In this document: piece after piece, positions 47,304 to 57,459 of the stretch
How positions within the stretch are numbered: the stretch's first letter is position 1
Layout of the letters: each line of letters opens with the position of its first letter
Source: Terebella lapidaria
Taxonomy: Eukaryota > Annelida > Polychaeta > Terebellida > Terebellidae
Length of the DNA: 64,000 bases
Direction of reading: 5' to 3'
Assembly: GCA_949152475.1 (NCBI GenBank)
Contig: OX424564.1
Span: forward strand, 9,610,001 to 9,674,000
Position numbers and translations under genes: made by a program
The notes under the pieces: model-generated
What the model saw: only the letters and a program-made list of their open reading frames with translations
What the model was told of the DNA's origin: nothing
The model's database searches: none

Positions 47304-48542
47304 TTATTCGAATAGCTCAGGAGCCATGTGCCATATTCCGTAAGTCAATACCCGGTCGACATCTCTCTGGAATATGGCAATGTTTGCCGGAACACGGGGT
47401 GGCCGATAATTCGGGTTGGGCTGAATGTCTACGCGACACCGTAGCGCAAACCGCTGCAGCATAGGGTCGGAAGCATGCAGTCGTCCTTTGTCGAAAAGTG
47501 GAAGAGTGCCGATATGAGTTCGAGTCGCCTCACTCAGATGTCGAACCATATCCTCAGATGTGAGGGTGAAGAATTGGTCCTTGGCCGGACAAACGAAATA
47601 CCGCAACAGCGGAAAGTGATAGGCCAGGACGTGGCCGTCCAGGTCCGAGGCCGAACGAAAAGGACCACGACGTGGTACCGTGGGCCATGCCCTACTCTCC
47701 TCATCGTCCTCCTCGCCGATACAAAAAGGGCACAAGTACCGGCCGTCCTCCCCCTGTAGTGGCGACAGGGTCACCAAGTTCCCTTCTGTTAACCGAGAAC
47801 GTGCGCCGAAGTTGTGTTCGTGCGCGTAGCCGTCATGTCGATTTCTATGCCGAAACGGGATATCACGCCAGCAGATCGGCTGAGCGCCGTATGGAGTGAT
47901 TGGGGCCGGAACGAGGGACATCAGTTCCTCTATCTGTCGCCGATAAGCTGATGCGCGTGTCACGGGGCCGGAACTGATGCGTCGCGAACTCCTCGCTGAC
48001 GGGTGTGAGCCTTTGCCAGATGACGAGCTCACGGACGAAGACGAAGCCGAAGACTGGGCCGGTGACGTGACGGCACGGGGCCGAACTACCGGCGTTGATG
48101 GGGCCGAAGATGCTGAGGCAGGTTCAATTGGCGCCATCACCTGCTGAGCGGGAGCCGACTTTGCCGAACTGGCGGCTTCCGCCGCGCGTTGAGCCTCCAA
48201 GGCTCGACGGACGATTTCTCCGCCTTCCTCCAACTGCCGAAACCGCTCCGGGTCGTCCTCTGAGGTCGGACTCGGGGTGTGCCGGACGCCGCGTTGCGCT
48301 AATTTCACCATGATTTCATAGCGTGGCTGTTTATTACTGCCGGAAGCCGATCTTGTCTGTTCCGAACTGGGTTCGGGGCCGATAGCGGACATTTCATCGT
48401 CCGTCAACACGATGGGGTTGTCTTGCTCGTCACCTCGTTCGACAACCTCGACCGTCAATTTAGTGCCGTCAAATTTGATGGAACGAGGCCAATTATCAGC
48501 AGAGCCGTCACTGTCTTTTCCATCACTTGGCTTATCTGCCAT
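47304..48542 (-). CDS. Retrotransposon ORF3, unknown protein with Cys/His zinc-finger-like region
   Basis: 412 aa, no recognised family. Residues about 1-190 are Ser/Ala/Glu-rich and low-complexity. Residues about 200-400 look folded: YLCPFC, then a histidine pair (DGHVLAYH) about 35 residues later, then a further Cys (FVCP) and HLSEATRTH. This spacing suggests one or two zinc-binding units, but not a classical C2H2 or a retroviral CCHC knuckle. No signal peptide or membrane helix, so not env. The frame is uninterrupted over 1.2 kb. The next in-frame segment (47291-47073) is also open after the stop. Confidence 0.75.
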   Translation of the reverse strand: MADKPSDGKDSDGSADNWPRSIKFDGTKLTVEVVERGDEQDNPIVLTDDEMSAIGPEPSSEQTRSASGSNKQPRYEIMVKLAQRGVRHTPSPTSEDDPERFRQLEEGGEIVRRALEAQRAAEAASSAKSAPAQQVMAPIEPASASSAPSTPVVRPRAVTSPAQSSASSSSVSSSSGKGSHPSARSSRRISSGPVTRASAYRRQIEELMSLVPAPITPYGAQPICWRDIPFRHRNRHDGYAHEHNFGARSRLTEGNLVTLSPLQGEDGRYLCPFCIGEEDDEESRAWPTVPRRGPFRSASDLDGHVLAYHFPLLRYFVCPAKDQFFTLTSEDMVRHLSEATRTHIGTLPLFDKGRLHASDPMLQRFALRCRVDIQPNPNYRPPRVPANIAIFQRDVDRVLTYGIWHMAPELFE

Positions 48543-49924
48543 GGCGGAAGCCGCAACACAAATGTCACTTCAAAACAGCTAGGCCGACTGTGATTTTTAT
48601 TAAACTCCAATATCCGACAACTATTCACAAACTTCACCAGTTCAATGTCATTAAATGCAACGTAAATATCCGATAAGTGTTCCGAATCAATACAAAGTTT
48701 TTCTCCGTACTAATTGAGCTCCTGTTGCTTCAGAAGCTCAGACGCAAATGACCTACTTGCCGTTAATTTCCACTGCCGTACACTGAGATGCTTATCTGTA
48801 TCCCAATTCCACGAATCGGGCCGGGGGGCGCTCTCTGCCGATATACAAAAACGTCTTTACGCTGTGTCCCATTGTTCCAAGCGTATCTGCAGCAAGGCGG
48901 GCCGTTGTCAGGGAAACGCAGGTCGATCTCTCTCTGACCGATTTGGGTCAGTCCATTACGACAGTAGGGGGGTCCTCACACTGTCCATTTTTCCGAATGT
49001 ACGTCTGCCGTCCCCTGGATTACACGTTCCGATACATTGTCTATCTGTGCTAACGACTGTTCAAATTACTGGGCTCTTTTTGCCCGACGACTCACTATTG
49101 TCTTTATCAGGGGAGATTTCATGAGGGTGCTGTAAACAGCTTAAATGTTTATTTGCGCTCGTGCGTTCCTTGTGACCTGTTACTTTGATCGTTCCTTTTC
49201 TCCATAAGTTAGCGCACAATAAACTAACGGCCGAATTGCTGTCTAGCAGACGACACACAATTATTAAAGGCTGAGACATTAATGTCAATCACTCACAGGG
49301 GCGGACTTCGTTCCATTCATTTTCAGCCAGTTCACAAGACAACGGGGCCGCTAATATTGTCGGGGTCGAAATTGCAATGAGCTGGGTCGGTCACACCGTG
49401 GCGCTTTGAGTATTTACATGATGAATTTGATGACAGACCGCATCTTGGTATGATAGCTATTTAGTGACTGGTTCCCGTACCACTGGGCCGTTCCTCCGAA
49501 TGTTACATGGAGTGAGTAGAGGCTCTTTCGACGCATACTCCGGAACGAATCACACTACCACCTCTTCGACAACTAAGTGGCCTTACTCACGATGTGACTG
49601 GTATTATTATCCTCTTCGGCTGGCACATGGATTGAATCTGACATGATAAGTTTAGTTAGTGCGTAACACACGCGGAACAATGGCATATATTATACGGGGT
49701 CGAAACACATATCATAATGCAATCAATTTTTCACCAGCATCGTAATTATGAAATCATATCAAGTGTATATATATCGAATTCGCCTCACTGACATCTTGTA
49801 CATATTAAATACATATATTGTTATTGTAATATATTATATTATTATGGGAAAGACATGATATCATAGTCCATTAGACATGCATTATTTCATCATCAATGGC
49901 ATCAATCAGACAACAAGGCCGGGG
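48543..49924 (-). other. Non-coding spacer inside the retrotransposon
   Basis: About 1.4 kb between integrase and ORF3 with no sense-strand frame worth calling. The GGCCG/GGTCG word bias of the element continues here. It may hold a splice acceptor or internal promoter for ORF3/ORF4; I could not pick one. Confidence 0.4.
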
Positions 49925-51617
49925 TTATCTGTAGCGGGCCGGTCTGCGTGCGTTGCGTTTGGGTCGACTTGGTCGTGCAGGCGGGGGCGTAGCCTCGCTT
50001 GTCTCGGGGTCGGATGATATCACAGGCTTTTGCCTGCGTGTCTTGCGTGCCGGTTTTCGTGTGTCGGAACTTGATCTGCGTGATCTTTTCCGTTGCCGAT
50101 GACGACTTGAGCCGGATGAAGTTGGAGATCGCGATTTACGATCTTGGGTCGCTGACGAGTCAGACTCAGCTGTTTGGTCTGTATCTGTATGCCGATCTTG
50201 TACTGTGACCTCCCAGGGGTAGTAGAACTTCTTGAGGAGCCCCAGGGGGTCGGCCGATTGCTCTGAGCCGGATTTACTTGACGACGTCGAAGGTCGTACA
50301 GGGTCGGAATAGATGTGAGCCGCCTGGTTGTCACCTTCGTACGGCTTGAGTACGTCCAGATGAACAACACGAGTGTTCCGAGGGTTGGAAACCAAGGCGA
50401 TTCGGTAATCTACCTCGGTCACACGGTCGACGATCCTCCAGGGACCAGTCCAAGGCCGAGCGATTATTCTGCGTGAGGGGCAGATAATAATATCGGACCA
50501 GTTCTCCTGGTTGAAACTGGGGTCGAGGCTTGGCGTGGGCGTCATAACCCATCTTCTGCCGAGTTGCCGCTTTCTCAAGATGGTCTTGAGCGAAACCGTG
50601 GGCCGTCCTGATCGCTTGCCGCAAATACTCCACATACTCCGGGCCGCACGGGGGTAGAGGCTCAGGGTCGTAGGTCGGAAACATGAGGTCGACTGGCAAG
50701 TTACACTCGTGCCCGTACACCATCAGGTGCGGGGTGCATCCCGTGGACGAGTGTACAGAGGTTCGATAGGCCATTAACACATATGGCAGGTGCACGTCCC
50801 AGTCGTTTGCACGATCGCTGACGAATGCACTCAGCATGTTGAGCAATGTCCTGTTGAATCGCTCAACTTGGCCGTCGCTCTGAGGTCGATATGGGGTCGT
50901 GCGGATCTTCTTAGCGCCCAGAAGACGCACGACATGCCGAAATAGAGCCAACTCGAACTCGGTGCCCTGGTCGCTATGGATTGCCTTGGGGACGCCATGA
51001 TAAACTATCTATCTGTTTACCAGGATGTCGGCAACATTTTTGGCGGTATGTCGCCGCAGCGGGAAGGCGTCCGTATATTTCGTGAAATAGTCCGACACAA
51101 CAAGGATATACCGATGGCCTCTTCCCGTGACTTTGTGGGTGTCGAGAATGTCCATCGCAATCCGGTCGAAAGGCGCTCCTGTCGGCAACTGTGTCAGAGG
51201 CGATCGTTTTGGGGCCGGTTTTCCTTTGCGGGTGACACATTGCGAGCAGCGGGCACACCAGCGGGCGACATCCAGTGCCAGGCCGGGCCAGTAGAATCGG
51301 CGCCTGACTCTCTCGATGGTTCGCTGAATGCCGAGATGTCCGACAATCTTCAGGTCGTGAAGTTGGTGCAAAACCTGCGTTCTGAGTGCTACGGGGAGCA
51401 CGGTTTGCACCACAGGCCGTCCAGCGGGGTCGGGTTTTACGTGCCGAACTAGTACCCCGTCTTGTAGCGCCAGGAGGCTCCATCTGGAAACAAGTGTTTT
51501 TACCTCCTCCCCATGGCGGGCTACCTCCTTAGAGTCTGGTTTAGTGCCGATCAACGACCGCTCAGGTCGGCTTGCTGTGCCGCGACAATGTCCTGAGTCG
51601 AATAGTCCGAAAGCCAC
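49925..51617 (-). pseudogene. Retrotransposon integrase, interrupted
   Basis: N-terminal HHCC zinc finger (HQLHDLKIVGHLG … CARCSQC). The catalytic core has the first Asp in MDILD, the second in HSDQGTEF and the Glu in QVERFNR. A GPY-type module follows (GPWRIVDRV … VHLDVLKPYEGD), then an Arg/Ser-rich basic tail (QRKRSRRSSS). Lesions: the frame differs by one base from the RNase H frame at about 51551-51617; an in-frame TAG lies at 51009-51011 just before the second Asp; and another frame change occurs at about 50465 between core and GPY module, after LTQNN. All other motifs are intact, so the decay is recent, or some lesions are sequencing errors. Confidence 0.85.
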
Positions 51618-54562
51618 TTTTGCCCATCAAGTGTGGCGTCCAAAGCACGGACTCGAACAACTTGGCGTGCCGAAACTAGTTGGGGCAAGACCGGTGATGT
51701 AATGAAATCACTGTCCAGGAGGTCTGCCCTTGTCTTAGCCGGAACAACAGTGACCCGACGAACTGGAAGTTCTCCGGAACTTGTCTCTGGGTCGGTTGGA
51801 GGTGTGACGAGTCGTCCGGGACAGTCTTGGTGTTTGCAACTGTGACACCGTGACAAGCCGTCTGCGTTGCCGTGAAGTTTGCCGGGCCGATGTTTTATCT
51901 TGAAGTCGTATTGCTGCAACTTAGCGAGCCACCTGGCGAGCATGCCGTCCGCGTCGCTGTAGTTCTTGAGCCACCTCAAGGAGCTGTGGTCGGTCTGGAG
52001 GAGGAACTTCCTACCCCAAAGATAATGCCGATAATGTTGAACCATTTCTACCACTGCCAGCAGTTCTCGGTACGTGGTACAATAGTTCCGTTGGGTCCGG
52101 GATAGGGTTTTGCTGGCAAACCCGATGGGGATTTCTTTCCCGTTGACCCTCTGTGAGAGCGCGCCTCCCACAGCATAGCCGCTAGCGTCTGTGTCGAGGA
52201 TGAAGTAATCATCCGGACTCTGGGTCGGATGCGCGAGCTTAGGCGCCTGGATGAGAGCGTCGCGGAGCCGCCGAAAAGCGCGTCGCTGAGCCGGTCCCCA
52301 AGTGAAATGACATTCACCTCGGGTGAGTGCTATGAGAGGTTCGGCGATCTCAGCATAGTCCTTGATGAATCGCCTGTGGTAATTGGCGAAACCAAGGAAA
52401 GATCTGACATCGGAGATCTCGCACGGGGTCGGCCATTCTCTGATGGCTTTAACCTTGTTGGGGTCGACACGAATTCCTTGGCCGCTCACTATAAACCCCA
52501 AGTACAGAATTTCCCTCTGGAACAGTTCGCACTTCTTGGGTTGAAGCTTCAGGCCTGCCGATCTAATCCGATCCAGGACCGCCTCCAGGTTTGCGAGTGC
52601 CTGATCGAATGTTCTGCCGTAAGCGATGACGTCATCCAGGTAACACATACACCGTGTCCACAAGTATCCACGGAGTATCGTTTCCATTAGCCGTTCAAAT
52701 GTTGCCGGTGCATTGCTGAGGCCGAATGGCATAACCTTAAACTGGTATAGTCCTTTCCTTGTCGCAAAGGCAGTTTTCGGTCTGTCTGTAGGGTCGACTT
52801 CGACTTGCCAATAGCCGGAAGCCAAGTCCAAGGCCGAAAAGTATGTAGCGCCCGCCAGGGCGTCATGAGTGTCCTGAATGTTGGGCAACGGATATGAATC
52901 CTTGCGAGTGACGTCATTCAGGAGCCGATAATCGATGCAGAATCTTACTTGGCCGTTCTTTTTACGCACGAGCACCACCTGTGCGCTCCAGGGCGAATCT
53001 GACGGCTCAATGCACCCCAAGCGAAGCATCTTGTCGACCTCCTCATCTATGATGCTCTGTTGCGCCTGAGGGACGCGTCGTTGACGTTGCCGAATCGGGG
53101 CCGAATTGCCGGTGTCGATCTTGTGTTGGACGACTTGGGTCCGTCCCAACTGTCCATCCGGGTGCATAAAGGTGTCCTGATATTGATGGATCAGGTTAGC
53201 GCAACGCCGGTGTTGTTCTGGCGCTAGTCCGGCGCGATCCACCATCTCTTGTAGATGTGGCGGCAGGTCGCGGTAGTGACTGGCGTCGGCCGTGGACAGG
53301 TCGGGCTCCTCTCCGGGTCTTGGTAGAGCTCCGACGACACTCTCGATCGGACTAGCTATGGCGACAGGGTCGGATCGAGTGAGTGTAATACCGGTATCTG
53401 CCGTATTGACTACAGACACCTTTACACATTGCCGGTCTAAGGTCGTTAATGTTCTTCCCATGAGGAGGTCGGTATCCTCGGGAAAGGCCGTCAGTGGTTG
53501 AATCATCCGTGGATGCTGCCGAACTCGAACTCTGGAGGTCGGGATTAGCTCTACGATCGCCTCGCTACGTGCGGGGACGGTGACGGCTCGGCGCACAGCC
53601 ATTCTAACAACATTGGCTTCAATGTCCTTGTGCGCAAACAGGATTTCTTTGTGTACCTGTATTGTTCCTTCGCCGTAGTTCACCACAGCGTGAGCTTGCC
53701 GGAAAAAGTTCATGCCGAGTATCATGCCATCGTGGATGTCAGCTACACAAAATGTCACAATCATATGGTTGGTTCCGACCTGAATTGGAAGGTCGATCAG
53801 TCCATCGATTGGGCTTGACTGTCCGTTGACGTCACGGATCGTGGCCGAAGTGTGTCGTAACTGTCGTTGGTCGGCGGGAACGTGTCGTAGCTGATCCCGT
53901 CGGAGCAGGGAGATCTGTGCCCCGGAATCGAGTACGGCTTTCATTGTTTTGTCTCCGACACGTACCGACAATTTCCAACATCCGTGTGCCGCTCGTGAGT
54001 TGTCTATGATGGCCGGAACTGCGGGGTCGTCTGGCGGTGGCTTGAAGAGTGTGTGCAACGGCGGCAATTTGGATTCCGGTCCGAATGGAAACGCGTAGAA
54101 CCCTCCGTCATCGGAGATCCACTCCACCTCGGACATACTATCTGTTCCGGTGCCGTTGGCGGTCGGGGGCGACACCCCTTCAGGACGACGATTTTCCCGT
54201 GGAGGCCGTTGTGGAAGTGGCGCGGACACCCCTTCATGAGGGAGAGCCGGCTTTGGGGTCGGAGCTCGACACTTGGTACACACCCCTTCAAGGAGCTGAG
54301 GTGTGGGCTGGGCCGGCTGTGGGGTCGTAACTGTTGGTACTGTTGGTTTGGTAGTTACGACAACCCCAGGTGTGGAGCATGTAACATTGTTCTGTTGCCC
54401 GGAAGGTCCTTGCTCCGCAGCACCTTCCTCTACTGGTTTAACGACTGAGCCGTTATTGGGTGAGATTGCCCTCCTTGAAGGTCGCACGCCATTGAGCCGT
54501 TTTAGCCGTAGCCAACGTTTGGGGCTCAGACGTGAGTCTCTGAGGCGTGGGCGTATCAACAC
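51551..54562 (-). CDS. pol: Retrotransposon Pol: protease, reverse transcriptase, RNase H
   Basis: 1003 aa. The first about 170 residues are proline-rich linker. Aspartic protease is at about residue 208 (AVLDSGAQISLL). Reverse transcriptase has the fingers-palm signature from about 480 (ACTIVITY-block YPLPNIQDTHDAL) and catalytic YLDDVIAYG at about 641. RNase H has DASGYAVGGALSQ at about 800 and a spacer ending HGNADGLSR. It overlaps ORF1 by 110 bp in another frame, as in elements that use ribosomal frameshifting for Gag-Pol. RNA-directed DNA polymerase for element replication in cytoplasmic particles. Confidence 0.93.
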   Translation of the reverse strand: MLIRPRLRDSRLSPKRWLRLKRLNGVRPSRRAISPNNGSVVKPVEEGAAEQGPSGQQNNVTCSTPGVVVTTKPTVPTVTTPQPAQPTPQLLEGVCTKCRAPTPKPALPHEGVSAPLPQRPPRENRRPEGVSPPTANGTGTDSMSEVEWISDDGGFYAFPFGPESKLPPLHTLFKPPPDDPAVPAIIDNSRAAHGCWKLSVRVGDKTMKAVLDSGAQISLLRRDQLRHVPADQRQLRHTSATIRDVNGQSSPIDGLIDLPIQVGTNHMIVTFCVADIHDGMILGMNFFRQAHAVVNYGEGTIQVHKEILFAHKDIEANVVRMAVRRAVTVPARSEAIVELIPTSRVRVRQHPRMIQPLTAFPEDTDLLMGRTLTTLDRQCVKVSVVNTADTGITLTRSDPVAIASPIESVVGALPRPGEEPDLSTADASHYRDLPPHLQEMVDRAGLAPEQHRRCANLIHQYQDTFMHPDGQLGRTQVVQHKIDTGNSAPIRQRQRRVPQAQQSIIDEEVDKMLRLGCIEPSDSPWSAQVVLVRKKNGQVRFCIDYRLLNDVTRKDSYPLPNIQDTHDALAGATYFSALDLASGYWQVEVDPTDRPKTAFATRKGLYQFKVMPFGLSNAPATFERLMETILRGYLWTRCMCYLDDVIAYGRTFDQALANLEAVLDRIRSAGLKLQPKKCELFQREILYLGFIVSGQGIRVDPNKVKAIREWPTPCEISDVRSFLGFANYHRRFIKDYAEIAEPLIALTRGECHFTWGPAQRRAFRRLRDALIQAPKLAHPTQSPDDYFILDTDASGYAVGGALSQRVNGKEIPIGFASKTLSRTQRNYCTTYRELLAVVEMVQHYRHYLWGRKFLLQTDHSSLRWLKNYSDADGMLARWLAKLQQYDFKIKHRPGKLHGNADGLSRCHSCKHQDCPGRLVTPPTDPETSSGELPVRRVTVVPAKTRADLLDSDFITSPVLPQLVSARQVVRVRALDATLDGQKWLSDYSTQDIVAAQQADLSGR

Positions 54563-55955
54563 TCACCACAGTCGGCGTGGTCGTAGCCGGATCCGCTGAA
54601 GCCGGATCCGTAACAGTTAAAGTCGTAGTGGTCGGAACTGGCGGAGTCGCACTCGCTGGGACAACCGGCGCGGTCGTCGCGGAGACGGCGAGCGAAGCGG
54701 CGGGTGGTGCCGGAGCGTAGCCAGAGTCACACGGTGCTTGCGTGGCTGGGTCCGGTTGACCATACGGTGGCGTCATCCACGGCACTCCGGTGGAGGGTGG
54801 AAAGATGGCCGGTGGTGGACATCGGTATACCGATCCGTTCGGGGCCACACCATGGTACGCTACTCCACTTTGCGCACCATGATAGCCGATATCTGTCGGA
54901 ATACCACCATATCCAGTTGGTGGATTCACGTAGCCGACATGGGGGTGATAATATCCGACTGGCGGTACACCGTATCCAGTGGTGTAGCCGATTGGCTGAG
55001 AGATCGGAGGTCCGATCATGGGCACAACACTTTCTGCCGGAGCAGACACAACTGGGTCTTGCGGCGGGGCGAAGCGCGGCTGTTCTCCGTCGGTCGGCGA
55101 TGGTCGGGAAGCGGTCGGCGCGAGGGGTTGCGAGTCGGAGGCCGGCATGTCGGAGTCGTGAGGTCGGCGACTTGATGTCGACGGCGATCGTCGCGGTCGC
55201 GCTGCTCGCGTGTGGTCGCGAGATTCCGTTGCCGCGTCGCTGGATTGTCGCAGTTGCGGAGATGTCGCGGTCGGGGCAGCAGCTGACGCCGGAACGCTCC
55301 TCGGGGTCGATCTCGCCTGGCTGGGTCGAACGTACTCTACGACCGTTGGCTCGGTCGGTATGCGCGAGTACATCTCTGGCGCGGGGTCGTATCGTCTTGC
55401 CGATATCGATTGTACCGGAGGTCGGGATGCCGAATATGCACTCGGCGGTACCAGTTCTGTAACATTGTCAGTGTCACAAACCCACTGCCGTATCCGAGAG
55501 TCACTTGGCGGGTGCGTAACCATGGACGTTTCTATGGTTACAGGCCGAACATTCACCGTAGGGGATTCTGGGTCGACACCATCATACACATTCGCTCTTC
55601 GACGTGAGCGTGTATAGTCTCTGCCGATAAAGTCACTTTTCCAGGCTGCTCTAGCCGGCGTGGCCGAATACGCCCTTGCATGTGCACTTATAATGTCACT
55701 AACCGTGTGCAGGGGCGCTAGCGGGTCTTCACCGAGGTACTCCTCAATCAGGTCGACAGGCGGCGAAGCCGATCTCAGGGTCGAATGGTCGCCAACGGAG
55801 TCGAAAAGGCCGGTCGGTTGTTGCTCCTGTGACAACGGTACTGTGTCGCTCATGGCAACTGAGCGAGGGCCGGAAGGTCGGAAGGTCGGGTTCGGGTTGA
55901 ACGTGACCTCTTCATCTGTCTGGTCGGGCGGCTTACCTTGAGCCGATGCCATCAC
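54453..55955 (-). CDS. Retrotransposon ORF1, Gag-position protein without zinc knuckle
   Basis: 500 aa, starting about 60 bp inside the 5' LTR with two adjacent Met codons. Pro/Ser/Thr-rich, with a Gly/Tyr-rich stretch at residues about 325-385 (VGYYHPHVGYVNPPTGYGG) and a TTTPTV-rich C-terminus. I find neither a CCHC nucleocapsid motif nor the usual Ty3/gypsy capsid homology. By position it is Gag. The capsid role is inferred, not seen. Confidence 0.75.
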   Translation of the reverse strand: MMASAQGKPPDQTDEEVTFNPNPTFRPSGPRSVAMSDTVPLSQEQQPTGLFDSVGDHSTLRSASPPVDLIEEYLGEDPLAPLHTVSDIISAHARAYSATPARAAWKSDFIGRDYTRSRRRANVYDGVDPESPTVNVRPVTIETSMVTHPPSDSRIRQWVCDTDNVTELVPPSAYSASRPPVQSISARRYDPAPEMYSRIPTEPTVVEYVRPSQARSTPRSVPASAAAPTATSPQLRQSSDAATESRDHTRAARPRRSPSTSSRRPHDSDMPASDSQPLAPTASRPSPTDGEQPRFAPPQDPVVSAPAESVVPMIGPPISQPIGYTTGYGVPPVGYYHPHVGYVNPPTGYGGIPTDIGYHGAQSGVAYHGVAPNGSVYRCPPPAIFPPSTGVPWMTPPYGQPDPATQAPCDSGYAPAPPAASLAVSATTAPVVPASATPPVPTTTTLTVTDPASADPATTTPTVVSVDTPTPQRLTSEPQTLATAKTAQWRATFKEGNLTQ

Positions 55956-55997
55956 TGCCGGTAATTCTGGGTTAGTAATCCGAGACTAGCTCAGATC

Positions 55998-56015
55998 CTG
56001 GTCGAACGGCGCCAA
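55998..56015 (-). promoter_or_regulatory. Primer-binding site of the retrotransposon
   Basis: The minus strand just inside the 5' LTR reads T then TGGCGCCGTTCGACCAG. The TGGNNNC beginning matches a tRNA 3' CCA end. I cannot assign the tRNA without a tRNA set. Confidence 0.7.
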
Positions 56016-56764
56016 TGTGAAGAATATCGTTCGATGGCCGATATTAGGCCGAATGTCTGTGATCGTTGTGTAAATCACAAGGCCGGCAGCTACAGTTCAA
56101 TAATTTATTCGGGCGACAATGTCCAATGACTCAGACAGTCACATCTAAGGCCGCAAACACACCTACGTCCGGTGATTTCCCTGTCGACAAGATATCCGAA
56201 AACTATAGTCCTTCTCTGTTACAATTCACATATATTTAGTCCACAGTTAATTGATATAGTCCAATACGAGCACGGCCAAACTTCTAACAATATTCCAATA
56301 CGTCTGTGCTCACTGCGGCCATTTACTCAACTCCCAGAGAAACTGCGGGGCCGGCAACATGTGTTGTAGACTTTCCCGCCAAATGCATGCGGTGTTGTGA
56401 TTGGATAGATGTGTGGTGGTATGAGCTGATGTCACCGGGAAAGTGGGTTTCCCCGGCGCGTGTCAAGACTTGTTATGCTTGTATCTGTGCACGTGATGTG
56501 AGCGGTGGGTGTGTCATGTTCTATGTTTAGAAGTAAGTGCTTGTAAAGGTCAAGGCCGAAACTAACTGGGTCGCATGTACTGTATACTGGGCCGAAAGTG
56601 CGCGTGAACTGACCTGTGTTTGTCGATATGGTTCTGGGGTTATTTATGCTTGTGATCGTATAGTCTGTACCTGTCCTGTATGTAAGTCATGTAGAATGTA
56701 TATGTTGTGATAGGAATGTGTAGTGCGCGGGAGGGCGGGCGTCACTGTCGCTAAAATTACTACA
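56016..56764 (-). repeat. 5' LTR (749 bp) of gypsy element
   Basis: Direct copy of 44527-45275 with two visible substitutions. It carries the promoter by position. TG…CA ends and a flanking ATTA. Confidence 0.92.
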
Positions 56765-57403
56765 ATTAATTTTTTGACCTTACCATATTATAAAATTGTA
56801 ATGAAGAATGCCGTTAGATGTTGTTGAATAAATGCAAACCATACCTCAAATGCGTGATATTTGTAATTTTTCGCCCAATGGAAGTTTTCAAACAGCTCCT
56901 GTTCGGATTTGCGCTGTACCTGCTAGTCTCCTGTTCGTAATGGCAAATGCTCCTGCGGACGGACCGGAGCATCAAATTTCATATATATTGGGGGAAATTT
57001 GGAATCTCAAATCCTATATATGACAAACTATTTCATACTTATGTCATCAAATGTGTTTTTGAAGGTAGTGTGGTTTTTTACTATGAAGTTATGGACGATA
57101 AAACAGTTTGTTGGGAGATATGGAATCAATATAGTCTATATTCTTCGAGTTCGGTCATATGAGTCACTAGAACGGTCACTATTTGTGTTAACAAGTTAGA
57201 ACTTGTGAACTCACGATATTCACACGTTCTATTGAACGCAACATTAGATCTCTACACAACAACAACAAATGGTGTCGATTAGGCCCCAGTCCCACGGTGA
57301 CGAAGTGTAATGGCGTTGTCATAATTGCGAGGTCAAGCTGACGATCAAATTTTTACATTTTAACGTGTATAAAAACCAACGAATGTGTGTAGTGATATTG
57401 TGC

Positions 57404-57409
57404 TTTATT
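57404..57409 (-). promoter_or_regulatory. Polyadenylation signal AATAAA
   Basis: Minus-strand AATAAA about 50 nt beyond the stop codon of the Death-TIR-TIR gene. Confidence 0.55.
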
Positions 57410-57459
57410 TTTCTTGACCGCTATATTTAGCTGAATGATCACATCTCTTTACATGAAAT

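Larger units (their letters stand above)
44527..56764 (-). mobile_element. Complete 12.2-kb Ty3/gypsy LTR retrotransposon
   Basis: Two 749-bp LTRs, an ATTA target duplication, a primer-binding site next to the 5' LTR, and internal order ORF1, protease-RT-RNase H, integrase, then two further sense ORFs. Integrase after RNase H marks Ty3/gypsy rather than Ty1/copia. It is unusually long for an animal gypsy element because of about 4.6 kb 3' of integrase. The GC content and words such as GGCCGA set it off from its AT-rich host surroundings. The near-identical LTRs imply a recent insertion, yet the integrase region has three lesions. Confidence 0.92.
42885..57241. mobile_element. Older inverted-repeat element hosting the retrotransposon
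   Basis: The 42885-42941 arm (GCTGCGTTCATTAGAAC…GTGAATATCGTGA…GTTCACAAGTT) is found inverted at 57192-57241. Subtracting the nested 12.2-kb retroelement leaves an element of about 2.1 kb. No transposase is recognised. Pairing of the arms as one element is inference. Confidence 0.4.

Noticed and set aside
45841..48542. ORF3/ORF4 considered as an envelope gene
   Set aside because: No signal peptide, membrane anchor, cleavage site or glycosylation-rich ectodomain.
48714..49124. 136-aa plus-strand frame in the retroelement spacer
   Set aside because: Antisense to the element, no domain; spacer is GC-rich so chance frames are expected.
54704..55617. Antisense frames of 252, 145 and 135 aa over ORF1
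   Set aside because: Shadows of the GC-rich sense frame; composition mirrors ORF1 codons and no domain is seen.
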